This document shows, piece by piece, positions 1 to 5,240 of a DNA stretch of 5,240 nucleotides (position 1 is the stretch's first letter; each line of letters begins with the position of its first letter). Position numbers and translations under genes: made by a program. This DNA is from Verrucomicrobiota bacterium (lineage in GTDB: Bacteria; Verrucomicrobiota; Verrucomicrobiia; Limisphaerales; UBA8199): positions 1 through 5,240 of the forward strand of contig JAPLUA010000379.1 in NCBI GenBank assembly GCA_026397855.1, read 5' to 3'. Below the pieces are notes generated by a model that was not told the DNA's origin, did no database searches, and worked only from the letters and a program-made list of their open reading frames with translations.

Positions 1-286
1 CTGGACTGCGGGCGTCGGCCAGTTCGTGGAGACGGCGCGGCTGATCGGCCCCGACCAGACCACGGTGCTTCGGAAGGGTGAGGTGAAATTCGCCTTGCAG
101 GATGCCATGCACAACGCGACCACCTTCACCATCCTGCCCCAGGTCGAGTTCAAGACTGCGGGCATCTACTTCGTGGAAGTGCTGGTGGACGACGTCATGA
201 AGGTGCGCTACCCGGTGCCGGTCATCCACACGCCTCCGCCCAATCAGCCGCCGGACCAGCAGCCGCCCAAGCCGCCCGCGGCTTGA
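1..286 (+). CDS. C-terminal part of a DUF6941-like protein (5' end outside window)
   Basis: The frame is open from position 2 to a TGA at 284-286 and gives 94 residues. The coding sequence continues upstream of the window; the GTG at 26 is only an internal valine. The visible part reads as alternating beta strands: GEVKFALQDA (about 26-35), then a central strand segment, then PQVEF, AGIYFVEVLVDD (53-64) and RYPVPV (69-74). An ending of the type 'G-Y-hydrophobic-VD...P-V' is how small DUF6941-family proteins end, as I remember them; that family has no established function. After it comes a tail of about 18 residues made mostly of Pro, Gln and Lys, probably disordered. No membrane segment is visible. 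That it is coding is fairly certain. The family call is by resemblance only and could be wrong, because the N-terminal half is missing. Confidence 0.6.
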   Translation, partial: WTAGVGQFVETARLIGPDQTTVLRKGEVKFALQDAMHNATTFTILPQVEFKTAGIYFVEVLVDDVMKVRYPVPVIHTPPPNQPPDQQPPKPPAA

Positions 287-288
287 AT

Positions 289-333
289 GCGGCGTTCGCC
301 GGCTGCAGCGGGTTCCTGGTGACCCGGCCTGCA
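289..333 (+). terminator. Possible hairpin terminator after the DUF6941-like gene
   Basis: Two GC-rich inverted repeats lie just after the stop at 286. The first is small: GCGGC (289-293) and GCCG (298-301) around a GTTC loop. The second is better: TGCAG-CGGGT (304-313) pairs with ACCCG (322-326) and CTGCA (329-333), giving 10 base pairs with a two-base GC bulge and an 8-base loop. No run of T follows, so this is not a classical intrinsic terminator. It may still end or stabilise the upstream transcript. Its position between two genes of the same direction fits that role. Confidence 0.3.
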
Positions 334-360
334 TACCTGCAGAAAGCCGCGTGATCATTC

Positions 361-389
361 GCGACAAACGAGGGCGCGATTGCTACGAT
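361..389 (+). promoter_or_regulatory. Candidate sigma70-type promoter with extended -10
   Basis: GCGACA (361-366) matches the last four bases of TTGACA. Exactly 17 bases separate it from TACGAT (384-389), which has T, A, A and T at the most conserved positions of the -10 box. TG at 381-382 supplies an extended -10 element (TGCTACGAT). Transcription would start near 396, leaving a leader of about 37 bases before the ATG at 433. The position and spacing are right for the membrane protein gene. Short matches like this also arise by chance, so this is a candidate only. Confidence 0.35.
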
Positions 390-401
390 TCTCCCCGTAA
401 A

Positions 402-425
402 GGGCGCGCCATAAGGCGCGTTCCC
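402..425 (+). promoter_or_regulatory. Leader hairpin directly upstream of the membrane protein start
   Basis: GGG (402-404) and CGCGCC (405-410), an ATAA loop (411-414), then GGCGCG (415-420), a TT bulge and CCC (423-425) form a hairpin of nine base pairs. Six of these are an uninterrupted GC stem. It ends seven bases before the ATG at 433 and so covers the place where a Shine-Dalgarno sequence would be expected; none is seen there. It may control translation of the downstream gene. The base pairing is seen in the sequence; the function is inferred. Confidence 0.4.
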
Positions 426-432
426 GGCGAAT

Positions 433-1314
433 ATGGAATCATCCGTCACAAAACCGGCCTTCGCTTGGCAGCCTCTGACTCCAAGGGGCGTCACCGCTTT
501 TGCCCCGGCGTCCCTGGGGCGCCTGCTGGTGGTGCAACTGGTTGTCGCTCTTCTGTCATCGGCTGCAGTTGTCTGGTTCTTGCACGCGGCATGGTTTCCC
601 ATCATTGGCGAGGCGGTGATCCAGCTGCCCGCGGCGGGTGAGATTCGTTCCGGAACCCTGGCGTGGACGGGGGTGTCGCCATCATCCCTTGCCGAGGGGC
701 AGTTCCTGGCCCTCACGGTGGATTTGAAGCACGAAGGCCGCGCGCGTTCTCCCGCGCATATCCAGGTGGAGTTCGGCGAGAAGGACTGCGAGGTATTCTC
801 CCTCCTGGGATTCGTCCGGGGGCCATACCCGCCGGAATGGGTGGTGGCGTTCAACCGGGACGGGCTGGTGCCGTGGTGGGGGGCGTGGGAGCCGGCCTTG
901 CTGGGGATAACTGTGGTGCTGGTGGTGTCTGCTTTGATGGTGGTCTGGGCGGCCCTGGCGACGGTCTATACCTTGCCGGTCTGGCTGCTCGGGTTCTTCG
1001 CCAATCGCCAGCTGACCTTGCCCGGGAGCTGGCGCCTGTCCGGCGCGGCGCTCATGCCCGGCGCCCTGGTTTTCAGCGCGGCCATCGTCTTGTACGGGGC
1101 GGGGGCGTTCGGCCTCATTGAATTGGCGGCAGCGGCAGCGGCGCACGTGCTGGTCGGCTGGATCTATTTGATCTCCAGCCCGCTGAGGCTGCCTGTCCAT
1201 CCGGCAGTCGCAGCGGCAAAGGCGAATCCCTTTTCTGCACCCGTCGCCGAGCCGGCCAGCAAGCCCGAAGATTCAAAGGAACCGGAGCCCGAGCCGCCAC
1301 CGCCGGAAGGCTGA
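433..1314 (+). CDS. Uncharacterised integral membrane protein with four predicted helices
   Basis: This 293-residue protein is not one I can name. Residues 1-28 are a polar, proline-containing N-terminus with K7, R18 and R30 on the likely cytoplasmic side. The first hydrophobic helix is about 29-53. Residues 54-153 form a soluble stretch with strand-like segments, probably outside the cytoplasmic membrane, ending in an aromatic PWWGAWEP segment (147-154). A long hydrophobic block follows (154-189, with the core helix at 154-178), then a short basic loop (ANRQ...SWR), and two more helices at about 204-223 and 227-248. The last 45 residues are rich in Pro, Ala, Glu and Lys and end in EPEPEPPPPEG, probably disordered in the cytoplasm. 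The layout loosely recalls Yip1 or DUF1189-type membrane proteins, but I see no diagnostic motif. The ATG at 433 is the best start: it lacks a clear Shine-Dalgarno sequence, yet the N-terminus fits the topology. A long open frame on the opposite strand is a shadow of GC-rich codons. Confidence 0.8.
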   Translation: MESSVTKPAFAWQPLTPRGVTAFAPASLGRLLVVQLVVALLSSAAVVWFLHAAWFPIIGEAVIQLPAAGEIRSGTLAWTGVSPSSLAEGQFLALTVDLKHEGRARSPAHIQVEFGEKDCEVFSLLGFVRGPYPPEWVVAFNRDGLVPWWGAWEPALLGITVVLVVSALMVVWAALATVYTLPVWLLGFFANRQLTLPGSWRLSGAALMPGALVFSAAIVLYGAGAFGLIELAAAAAAHVLVGWIYLISSPLRLPVHPAVAAAKANPFSAPVAEPASKPEDSKEPEPEPPPPEG

Positions 1315-1319
1315 CCGGA

Positions 1320-1442
1320 ATGGAAGAGAGGGAGAAGAAGCGTGTCGTGCGCAAGCCTGCCGCGCTCAAGCTTGCCGGCGGAAATGATGCGCCACAAGCG
1401 CTGCCATCGCGCTTGCATTCCTCCGGAACGGCGGCATCTTAG
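1320..1442 (+). CDS. Possible small ORF, 40 residues, coupled to the membrane protein gene
   Basis: An ATG at 1320 lies five bases after the TGA (1312-1314) of the membrane protein gene and is read to a TAG at 1440-1442. GGAAGG (1305-1310), inside the end of the upstream gene, sits nine bases before the ATG and could serve as ribosome binding site, so translation could be coupled. The product starts MEEREKKRVVRKPAALK: strongly charged, with about eight basic residues in the first 17. It then becomes Gly-, Ala- and Ser-rich, with no membrane segment. It matches no family I know. Third codon positions are about 64% GC, only slightly above the second positions, so codon use does not settle whether it is translated. 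It may be a real small basic protein or a chance ORF in a 190-base gap. Confidence 0.35.
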   Translation: MEEREKKRVVRKPAALKLAGGNDAPQALPSRLHSSGTAAS

Positions 1443-1504
1443 ACTGGACTGAAGCGTTCCGGCAAAGGCCTGATTCGCGAGGAAGTTGCAAATACAAACA
1501 AACT
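1443..1504 (+). other. Upstream region of the DUF5069 gene
   Basis: This 62-base stretch lies between the possible small ORF and the DUF5069 start. It turns A-rich close to the gene (AAATACAAACAAACT before the ATG), which suggests an unstructured ribosome entry site. GAGGAAG at 1479-1485 resembles a Shine-Dalgarno sequence but is 19 bases from the ATG, too far for normal use. I see no convincing -35/-10 pair. Confidence 0.3.
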
Positions 1505-1957
1505 ATGGCTCTGAATAATGCTCCTGATCTGACACAGCGTCCCCCTCGCAGCCCGCGTGTGCGGCTGGGCGGCTACGTGATTCTCCCCCGCATGCTGGAT
1601 AAGGGCCGCGCGGCTATCGTCGGCAAACAAGGGGAATACAACTACGACTGTCCGATGGACCAGAAGTTCCTGGGTTTCGCAGGTGTCAGCGCACAGGCGC
1701 TCAAGAAACAGCTTGCGGCCGGCAAGGGCGACGGCGAGATCCTGCAGTGGATCGAGAAGAACGCAAAGCACCAGCGCTCGGGCTCCGAGATTGCGGCGTG
1801 GTCTGCCCATTGCGAACAGATCGCCCCGGCCGACACGGACTCGCGCGAATTCTTTCAAGGGGCTCATGCGAAGCTGGCCCCCAAGCGCGAGGACATCGCG
1901 ACCTGGTTTGACCTGCTCGACCTTGACGATTATGTGAGCTTCGGCGGCAACGCCTGA
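1505..1957 (+). CDS. DUF5069 domain-containing protein
   Basis: This 150-residue protein, full length for its family, matches the DUF5069 pattern I recognise. It opens with DLTQRPPRSPRVRLGGYVILPRM-like sequence (residues 8-30), here split as DLTQRPPRSPRVRLGG and YVILPRMLDKGRA. Next come NYDCPMDQKFL (46-56), an amphipathic AGKGDGEILQWIEKNA region (72-87), and the closing segment APKREDIATWFDLLDLDD (125-142), followed by YVSFGG. DUF5069 proteins are small, soluble and of unknown function. There is no signal peptide or membrane helix, so it is probably cytoplasmic. The ATG at 1505 places the DLT motif at residue 8, which is normal, although no Shine-Dalgarno sequence is well placed. It stands 190 bases after the membrane protein gene and may have its own transcript. 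The family call is firm; the role is unknown. Confidence 0.92.
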   Translation: MALNNAPDLTQRPPRSPRVRLGGYVILPRMLDKGRAAIVGKQGEYNYDCPMDQKFLGFAGVSAQALKKQLAAGKGDGEILQWIEKNAKHQRSGSEIAAWSAHCEQIAPADTDSREFFQGAHAKLAPKREDIATWFDLLDLDDYVSFGGNA

Positions 1958-1959
1958 CC

Positions 1960-1990
1960 CGGGGCGGTCCTCGCCAGGGTGCCAGCCCCG
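1960..1990 (+). terminator. Terminator-like hairpin after the DUF5069 gene
   Basis: CGGGGC (1960-1965) pairs with GCCCCG (1985-1990). Inside, GGT (1966-1968) can pair with GCC (1981-1983), and CCT (1969-1971) with AGG (1976-1978), leaving a CGCC loop and small bulges. The stem starts two bases after the TGA at 1955-1957, a usual place for a terminator or a transcript-protecting hairpin. No clean T run follows (the next bases are AATTGCCCCCC and then CTTGCTTTCT), so intrinsic termination would be weak. Confidence 0.4.
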
Positions 1991-2034
1991 CAATTGCCCC
2001 CCTTGCTTTCTGGCGGAATAGGGGGAGATTGAGA

Positions 2035-2040
2035 GAGGTG
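2035..2040 (+). promoter_or_regulatory. Shine-Dalgarno sequence GAGGTG deciding the start at 2047
   Basis: Six contiguous bases complementary to the 3' end of 16S rRNA lie six bases before the ATG at 2047, inside a purine-rich stretch (2021-2047). This is the best ribosome binding site in the window and moves the start downstream of the longest open frame, which begins at a TTG at 2029. Confidence 0.6.
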
Positions 2041-2046
2041 GAGAGA

Positions 2047-2664
2047 ATGATTGCCAGGGGCCAGGGCGCAGGCGAAGACAAATTCTCCCGCACCGCGATC
2101 ATGATGAAAATCAATGAAAACAAGGCGCGGCCTGAGGATAAAACCGCCTGGTCGGTGGTGGTGGTTTACGACGACGCCGCCGCCCGGGAGAAGGCGGTGG
2201 ATTTCTGCGATCAGCTGGTGGAGCGGTTCTGGGCAAGGTTCCAATTCGACGTGAATTGGTGGTCGTTCGGCTTGCTCGCGACGGAGGCAACAGCCGCAGA
2301 AGCGGCGGATAGCGCGGCGCGAGCGGACCTGGTGATTCTGTCCTCGCTGCGCCGGGGAGACTTTCCCCGGCCAATCAAAGACTGGATTGAGAGCTGGCTG
2401 GCTCGCCGGAGTGAACGGGAAGGAATCCTTGCCGGGTTGGTGCCGGGCTCAGGCTTTGAGGCGAGCGGCTATGAAGCTGAAAAGCACCATTACCTGCGCG
2501 ACGTCGCCCACCGCGGGGCGATGGATTACCTGACCCAATTGCCGCAGAGTATCTGCCATTCGATCCCGGAATCGCTGGACTTCTACATGCAGCGGGCCGA
2601 GGAGCGCAGCAGCGTGCTGGAGGAGATTCTGTGCCGCCAGCCACCGCCGCCGTTGATAAACTGA
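2047..2664 (+). CDS. Uncharacterised soluble alpha/beta protein
   Basis: I do not recognise a named family. From the ATG at 2047 the product is 205 residues. GAGGTG at 2035-2040 matches the Shine-Dalgarno core and lies six bases before this ATG, so I prefer it over TTG 2029, GTG 2038 or the ATG pair at 2101/2104. The first 30 or so residues are polar and basic. The core looks like a Rossmann-like or receiver-like alternation: strand WSVVVVYDD (35-43), helix ARE...DQLVERFW, strand FDVNWWSFGLL (67-77), an alanine-rich helix, strand ADLVILSS (93-100), then LRRGDFPRPIKDWIESWL (101-118) and strand ILAGLV (127-132). The C-terminal third is helical and ends in a PPPP-containing tail. There is no signal peptide or membrane helix, so it is probably cytoplasmic. 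Acid residues after the first strand recall response-regulator folds, but no phosphorylation-site Asp plus Lys pattern is clear. It converges with gyrA, 55 bases away. Confidence 0.8.
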   Translation: MIARGQGAGEDKFSRTAIMMKINENKARPEDKTAWSVVVVYDDAAAREKAVDFCDQLVERFWARFQFDVNWWSFGLLATEATAAEAADSAARADLVILSSLRRGDFPRPIKDWIESWLARRSEREGILAGLVPGSGFEASGYEAEKHHYLRDVAHRGAMDYLTQLPQSICHSIPESLDFYMQRAEERSSVLEEILCRQPPPPLIN

Positions 2665-2719
2665 GCGCGCCGGCGGTCCTCTCGGCGGCCGGAAACACCA
2701 GTCGGGTCAATAGCCGCCA

Positions 2720-5240
2720 TTATTGGGCAGCTTCCTCGCTGGCGGCCGATTCTTCCTGCTGCTCGCTGATGACTGGCGCGATGGCTTGCAGCTTGTCGTT
2801 TTCGTCCAGGTCGATGAGTTTCACCCCCTGCGCGATGCGGCTCGTTTCGCGGATGTGCTTCACAAACGTGCGCACCATCTGCCCGCCCGTGGTGATGAGC
2901 ATGAGTTCATCCGTGTCCTGCACGGTGAGAGCGCCGATTAGCCCGCCGGTTTTCTCGGTGACTTTCATCGTCATTCGCCCCTTCCCCCCGCGAGACTGCT
3001 TGCGATTCCCGGTTTCGGCCTGGACAAGATACTCATCGAACTCGGTGCGTTTGCCGAAGCCGTTTTCGCCCGCAACCAGGAGCATGGCGTCAGGAACAAC
3101 CACGGCAAGTGCGACGACCTGATCTCCCTCATCCAGGGTGATTCCCTTCACTCCCGCTGCGGATCGGCCCATCGGGCGCACGTCGGATTCGCTGAAACGG
3201 ATGCTCATGCCGCTGCGCGTGATCAGGATGACGTCGTCGCCCGGCTCTTTGACTTCGTCATTCTCGACGATGCTGCCGCGCGTGAGTTTCACCTCGATGA
3301 GCCTGTCGGTCGGGTCTATGATGATGGCGATGAGGCCGCTGTTCCGGAGATTGGCAAATTCCTGCAGCGGCGTCTTCTTGACTGTGCCCTGCTGCGTGGC
3401 AAAGAACAGGCACCCGGGCTGCTGCCAGGTGATGTCTTCCTTGTCCGGGTCGCTCTTTGCCTCGATGCGGATCAGCGCGGCGATGGTTTCGCCCGCCTTC
3501 AGCTCCAGCAGGTTGGCGATGCTCCGGCCTTTGGATGTACGTTCCATTTCGGGAATCTCATGCACGCGCTCGGCAAAAACCCGGCCGGTGTTGGTGAAGA
3601 ACATCAGGAAGTCGTGCGTGCTGGCGGTGAAAAGATGCTCAATGAAATCATGGTCTTCCTCGGTGGCGCCTTCGCGGGTGACCATGCCGATGACCCCTTT
3701 GCCGCCGCGGCGCTGCGCACGGTAGGAGTTGATGCTCGTGCGCTTGATCAGGCCGGTGTGCGAGAGGGTGATGATGGCCCCCTCGTTGGCAATCAGGTCT
3801 TCGAGGGCAATCTCGCCTTCGTCGGGCACCAGGTCGGTGCGGCGCGGGCTGGCGTATTTCTCTTTGATCGCCAGCAGTTCGGCCTTGATAATGGCCAGGA
3901 CGCGCGCCTCGCGAGCGAGGATATCGAGCAGATCCTTGATGCGTTCCAACAGCTCGAGGTACTCTTTCCTGACCTTGTCAATCTCCAGGCCGGTCAGCTG
4001 GTAGAGCCGCAGCTCGAGGATGGCGTTGGCCTGGGTTTCGCTGAAGGAATAGCGTCCGCTGGTCAGGCGCGCCTCGCTGCGGATCAGGATTCCGATCTTC
4101 TCGACCTGGGCCTGGGTGAAGTCGAACGCGAGCAGCTTGATCCTTGCCTCCTCGCGGTTGGCCGAATGGCGGATGATGCGGATGAACTCGTCGAGGTTGG
4201 ACAGCGCAATCAGGTAGCCCTCCAGCAGCTCGGCGCGCTCCTCGGCCTTCCGCAGCTCGAACTTCGTCCGGCGAATGACCACTTCACGGCGGTGCTCGAT
4301 GTAGCAGTTGATCAGGTCCTTGAGCCCGAGCGTCTTGGGCCGGCCGTGATCAATCGCCAGCGCGTTCACCGAGAAGCTCGTTTCGAGCGCGGTGTGCTGG
4401 TAGAGGTTGTTGATGACAACCTTGGCGATGGCGTCGCGCTTGATCTCGATCACCACCCGGGTGTTCTCGTCCGACTCGTCCCGCACGGCGGTGATATCGG
4501 TGATGATCTTCTCGTTCACCAGGTCCGCGATCTTCTCGACGAGCACTGCGCGGTTCACGTTGTAGGGGATCTCCGTGATGATGATCTGCTCACGGCTGCC
4601 CTTGAGCTGTTCCATTTCGACTTTGCCCCGCACCTTCACGCTCCCTCGACCGGTGGCGAAATACTGTTTGATCCCCTCCAGGCCGCACACCATGCAGCCG
4701 GTCGGGAAGTCCGGCCCTTTGACGAAGTGCATCAGCTCCTTGAGGGAGATGGCCGGATTATCAATCTGGGCGCAGACACCGTCTATCACCTCGCTCAGGT
4801 TGTGCGGGGGGATGTTGGTGGCCATGCCGACGGCGATGCCGGTGCCCCCGTTGACCAGCAGGTTCGGGAATGCCGCGGGGAAGACGGTCGGCTCAGTGCG
4901 GGTTTCGTCGTAATTGGGCACGAAATCCACCGTGTCCCGCTCCATATCCTCCATGATGACCGCCCCGAGCGGCGCCAGCCGGGCCTCGGTGTACCGCATG
5001 GACGCCGGCGGGTCGCCTTCGACGGAGCCGAAGTTGCCCTGGCCGTCCACCAGCCGCTCCCGCATGGCCCAGGGCTGGGCCATGTGCACCAGCGTGGGAT
5101 AGATCGCCTGGTCACCGTGCGGATGGTAATTGCCCATCGTTTCGCCGACGATCTTCGCGCACTTGATATGCTTGCGGTTGGGCATCACGCCCAGGTCGTT
5201 CATCGCGTAGAGGATGCGCCGCTGGGAGGGCTTGAGGCCA
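2720..5240 (-). CDS. gyrA: DNA gyrase subunit A (5' end outside window)
   Basis: GyrA breaks and rejoins DNA and, with GyrB, introduces negative supercoils using ATP. The frame runs from the window edge (GLKPSQRRILYAMNDLG) to TAA at 2722-2720, giving 839 residues. The first visible residue aligns with E. coli Gly40, so about 39 residues are missing and the whole protein would be about 878, a normal length. Numbered from the Met at 5203 (E. coli Met52), the winged-helix part carries YHPHGDQAIYPTLVHMAQ (26-43), catalytic Arg70-Tyr71 in RYTEARL (E. coli 121-122; Tyr codon 4993-4991), and the DNA-bending Ile123 in TGIAVGMATNIPPHN. The coiled coil and exit gate follow to about 450. The DNA-wrapping pinwheel covers about 475-810. 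It starts with the GyrA box QRRGGKG (497-503), which separates it from ParC, and has a second box-like QSRGGKG at 736-742. The tail is short and acidic. No intein or frameshift is seen. The gene converges with the plus-strand genes. Confidence 0.98.
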   Translation of the reverse strand, partial: GLKPSQRRILYAMNDLGVMPNRKHIKCAKIVGETMGNYHPHGDQAIYPTLVHMAQPWAMRERLVDGQGNFGSVEGDPPASMRYTEARLAPLGAVIMEDMERDTVDFVPNYDETRTEPTVFPAAFPNLLVNGGTGIAVGMATNIPPHNLSEVIDGVCAQIDNPAISLKELMHFVKGPDFPTGCMVCGLEGIKQYFATGRGSVKVRGKVEMEQLKGSREQIIITEIPYNVNRAVLVEKIADLVNEKIITDITAVRDESDENTRVVIEIKRDAIAKVVINNLYQHTALETSFSVNALAIDHGRPKTLGLKDLINCYIEHRREVVIRRTKFELRKAEERAELLEGYLIALSNLDEFIRIIRHSANREEARIKLLAFDFTQAQVEKIGILIRSEARLTSGRYSFSETQANAILELRLYQLTGLEIDKVRKEYLELLERIKDLLDILAREARVLAIIKAELLAIKEKYASPRRTDLVPDEGEIALEDLIANEGAIITLSHTGLIKRTSINSYRAQRRGGKGVIGMVTREGATEEDHDFIEHLFTASTHDFLMFFTNTGRVFAERVHEIPEMERTSKGRSIANLLELKAGETIAALIRIEAKSDPDKEDITWQQPGCLFFATQQGTVKKTPLQEFANLRNSGLIAIIIDPTDRLIEVKLTRGSIVENDEVKEPGDDVILITRSGMSIRFSESDVRPMGRSAAGVKGITLDEGDQVVALAVVVPDAMLLVAGENGFGKRTEFDEYLVQAETGNRKQSRGGKGRMTMKVTEKTGGLIGALTVQDTDELMLITTGGQMVRTFVKHIRETSRIAQGVKLIDLDENDKLQAIAPVISEQQEESAASEEAAQ

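Noticed and set aside
222..854. Long open frame on the minus strand opposite the first gap and the membrane protein gene
   Set aside because: Its product has a biased, low-complexity composition with no fold pattern, and it overlaps a plus-strand gene with clear helices. It is a by-product of GC-rich codons.
1128..1142. Short GGCAGC-type repeat
   Set aside because: It only encodes a run of alanines in a membrane helix region; two to three units are too few to call a repeat element.
682..1200. Minus-strand open frame inside the membrane protein gene
   Set aside because: It is rich in Arg, Gln, His and Pro, typical of antisense frames in GC-rich genes, and lies entirely within a better-supported gene.
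1439..1993. Minus-strand open frame opposite the DUF5069 gene
   Set aside because: The plus strand encodes a recognised conserved family over the same bases, so this frame is a shadow.
2670..2692. Possible bidirectional terminator between the convergent genes
   Set aside because: Only a five-pair stem (CCGGC with GCCGG) around a 13-base loop forms, with no T run on either strand. That is too weak to call in such GC-rich DNA.
2631..3725. Ser- and Arg-rich plus-strand open frames over the gyrA 3' half
   Set aside because: The opposite strand is an uninterrupted, conserved GyrA; these frames have shadow-like composition and no Shine-Dalgarno support.
4980..5000. Possible intein insertion near the GyrA catalytic tyrosine
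   Set aside because: GyrA inteins are known to sit beside this site, but the sequence runs through MRYTEARLAPLG without interruption.

Overview
The window looks like ordinary chromosomal DNA from a GC-rich bacterium, most likely a member of the Verrucomicrobiota. This assignment is an inference. It rests on the style of the GyrA sequence (KHIKC, GNYHPHGDQAIYPTLVHMAQ and RYTEARLAP segments) and on a DUF5069 protein, a family that is common in the Planctomycetota-Verrucomicrobiota-Chlamydiota group. No mobile element, CRISPR array, tRNA or rRNA was seen.

Layout. Positions 1-286 (+) hold the C-terminal end of a small beta-rich protein that resembles the DUF6941 family. A GC-rich hairpin follows its stop. 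A possible extended -10 promoter (361-389) and a hairpin in the leader come just before an unrecognised 293-residue membrane protein (433-1314, +). A possible 40-residue ORF (1320-1442, +) starts 5 bases after that gene's stop. A DUF5069 protein follows (1505-1957, +), ending in a terminator-like hairpin. Next is an unrecognised alpha/beta protein of about 205 residues (2047-2664, +) with a strong Shine-Dalgarno sequence. The whole right half (2720-5240, -) is gyrA, facing the other genes. It is complete at its C-terminus and cut at the window edge, with about 39 N-terminal residues missing by alignment to E. coli GyrA.

How the genes relate. Only gyrA has a known role: it is the DNA-breaking and wrapping subunit of DNA gyrase. 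The four plus-strand genes share direction, but gaps of 89-190 bases and hairpins between them suggest largely separate transcription units rather than one pathway. I see no convincing evidence of a new defence or mobile system. The points most worth checking are the Gln and Pro at the quinolone-contact positions of GyrA, the hairpin that takes the place of a ribosome binding site before the membrane protein gene, and the small coupled ORF.
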